Source: Holosporales bacterium (lineage in GTDB: Bacteria > Pseudomonadota > Alphaproteobacteria > UBA3830 > JAIRWN01). From it: a DNA stretch of 39,826 bases. The stretch's first letter is position 1. Each line of letters begins with the position of its first letter. The notes below the pieces were generated by a model, which worked only from the letters and a program-made list of their open reading frames with translations, had not been told where the DNA came from and searched no databases. Location of the stretch: NCBI GenBank assembly GCA_031268985.1, contig JAIRWN010000019.1, positions 1 to 39,826 of the forward strand. The letters are read 5' to 3'. This document shows positions 39,801 to 39,826 of the stretch, one piece after another. A program made the translations under genes and the position numbers.

Positions 39801-39826
39801 CAAATGAGCATAACCGCCAGAAAAGA
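36818..39826 (-). CDS. Large exported Asp-box/BNR-like beta-propeller repeat protein (N-terminus truncated by window edge)
   Basis: Many 'xYSxDGxxWT' Asp-box motifs in two blocks separated by 'LFDPSLPATYPALLDSIIDSG' repeats. Frame stays open to the edge (SFLAV-MLICFAAHGQA, signal peptide-like), so 39811 is probably not the start. Confidence 0.8.
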   Translation of the reverse strand, partial: SFLAVMLICFAAHGQASIHNAFGTAMGSKNGMYDNARACCQSGLTARTATTLSVSSTFTAILEKISALNTEGRVVSEKDLALLRRAAELFKLYGSDRDIPHLLPSIVSAADADDRIGVCSRLFGLSEPHNYPDLLNAISASGATMFFATGYGDKCFYSIDCRNWFAKALGRTIDLNGIATDGRTVVAVGEDKQILYAEGTGDWTEATFVGEVFDIGEVPEIEFGDRVVTERSAQYDAFYTTFTECAYGGGRFVAVGRCPGLIFQSGDGGKTWERATLPNDYGVFNCVTYGGPDNAEKFVAAGGDGVYSGKVHILSSGDGLNWTEVLSRPAINDYDIDGVEYGDGKFITVELHGRAFYSADGMTWSETKVPQMSKILYGNGRFVGGREGVYSSQTGISDWIQVQGLPSESFYSYDHAGIAFGGGKFVAISDSQKVFTSLDGQTWSQSGSVNGAVSGFSVVGLEVKMLDLYLAEAGKLFGLRGEQMASIPDLIGYALAAASYSGELSSAVQLFDPSLPATYPALLDSIIDSGGAEKLRRALDLFDPDLPATYPALLSSIVSSGVLVAGGDEEKIRYSLDGGTSWIPATFLTDGVSLGNWANSMCAMVYGDNGRFVAINDEGFFYSDDGINWSKSSSANSNYYYGCVSARGKFVATSPSIPQITYSADNGMTWSFVELSEDLTDAQLWKIAYGGAEMRRNFGGTVTQRFVAVGYDTSANADLIAYSEDGVSWTRANFEATPDNVLLGIVWGNSRFAAVGGNRIHYSTDGINWDLSSFTPTKDWCGITYGNGVYVAGCAGRSMYWSSDDLDTWTQITSLPSYCYYFNYGDCSNITYDGSKFVAVPYSSADYDGVYSSSDGKNWDFLSTIDDSMYYYCVAAKPSALQLAMHGAVKNLGCEQTYPAVLKTVDGLSAGLANAATHLGLPEDGQTVPAVIGAVAELNLDSFAALFNSAATIPAIISAADGINDNLVEAIRALAPDYDGPFTIQTLINLAKAHEPQEIEIL

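Noticed and set aside
1-39826. CRISPR arrays and tRNA genes
   Set aside because: No regularly spaced identical repeats and no convincing tRNA cloverleaf motifs (GGTTCGANTCC-type T-arms) were found in intergenic gaps by eye.

Overview
The window (~39.8 kb) looks like an alphaproteobacterial chromosome, possibly from an intracellular or host-associated lineage; that assignment is inference from gene content. (1) The left edge holds a 3' fragment resembling an Rpn-type PD-(D/E)XK nuclease/transposase, then a + strand 5S rRNA (~301-418) with no 23S in the preceding 300 bp. The supplied ORF track masks it with a spurious antisense ORF. (2) A contiguous minus-strand str-S10-spc-alpha superoperon runs rpsL to rplQ (~18.9-1.3 kb) with secY and adk inside, and ends at a SIS-domain isomerase. 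A near-consensus sigma70 promoter lies upstream of rpsL. (3) Divergent from rpsL is an intact-looking HK97-type phage/GTA-like module (portal, protease, capsid, connector, head closure, tail-completion, tail/hub, tail-fibre-like, SleB-like hydrolase, holin-like). I cannot see a terminase, tail-tube or tape-measure gene. An opposite-strand EamA/DMT transporter sits where the tail-tube/tape-measure block would be expected. (4) Next come putative secreted proteins: a 34-aa peptide, a GT8-like glycosyltransferase with a signal peptide and a very basic C-terminus, and an orphan exported protein. (5) The right end has a class A PBP (mrcA), prfB with its classical +1 programmed frameshift (missed by the ORF track), a repeat/hairpin-rich intergenic region, and a ~1000-aa exported protein with two blocks of seven Asp-box (BNR-like) motifs separated by short 'LFxxxxPATYPALLxSI' repeats. 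Its N-terminus is cut by the window edge. No CRISPR array or tRNA was found by eye.
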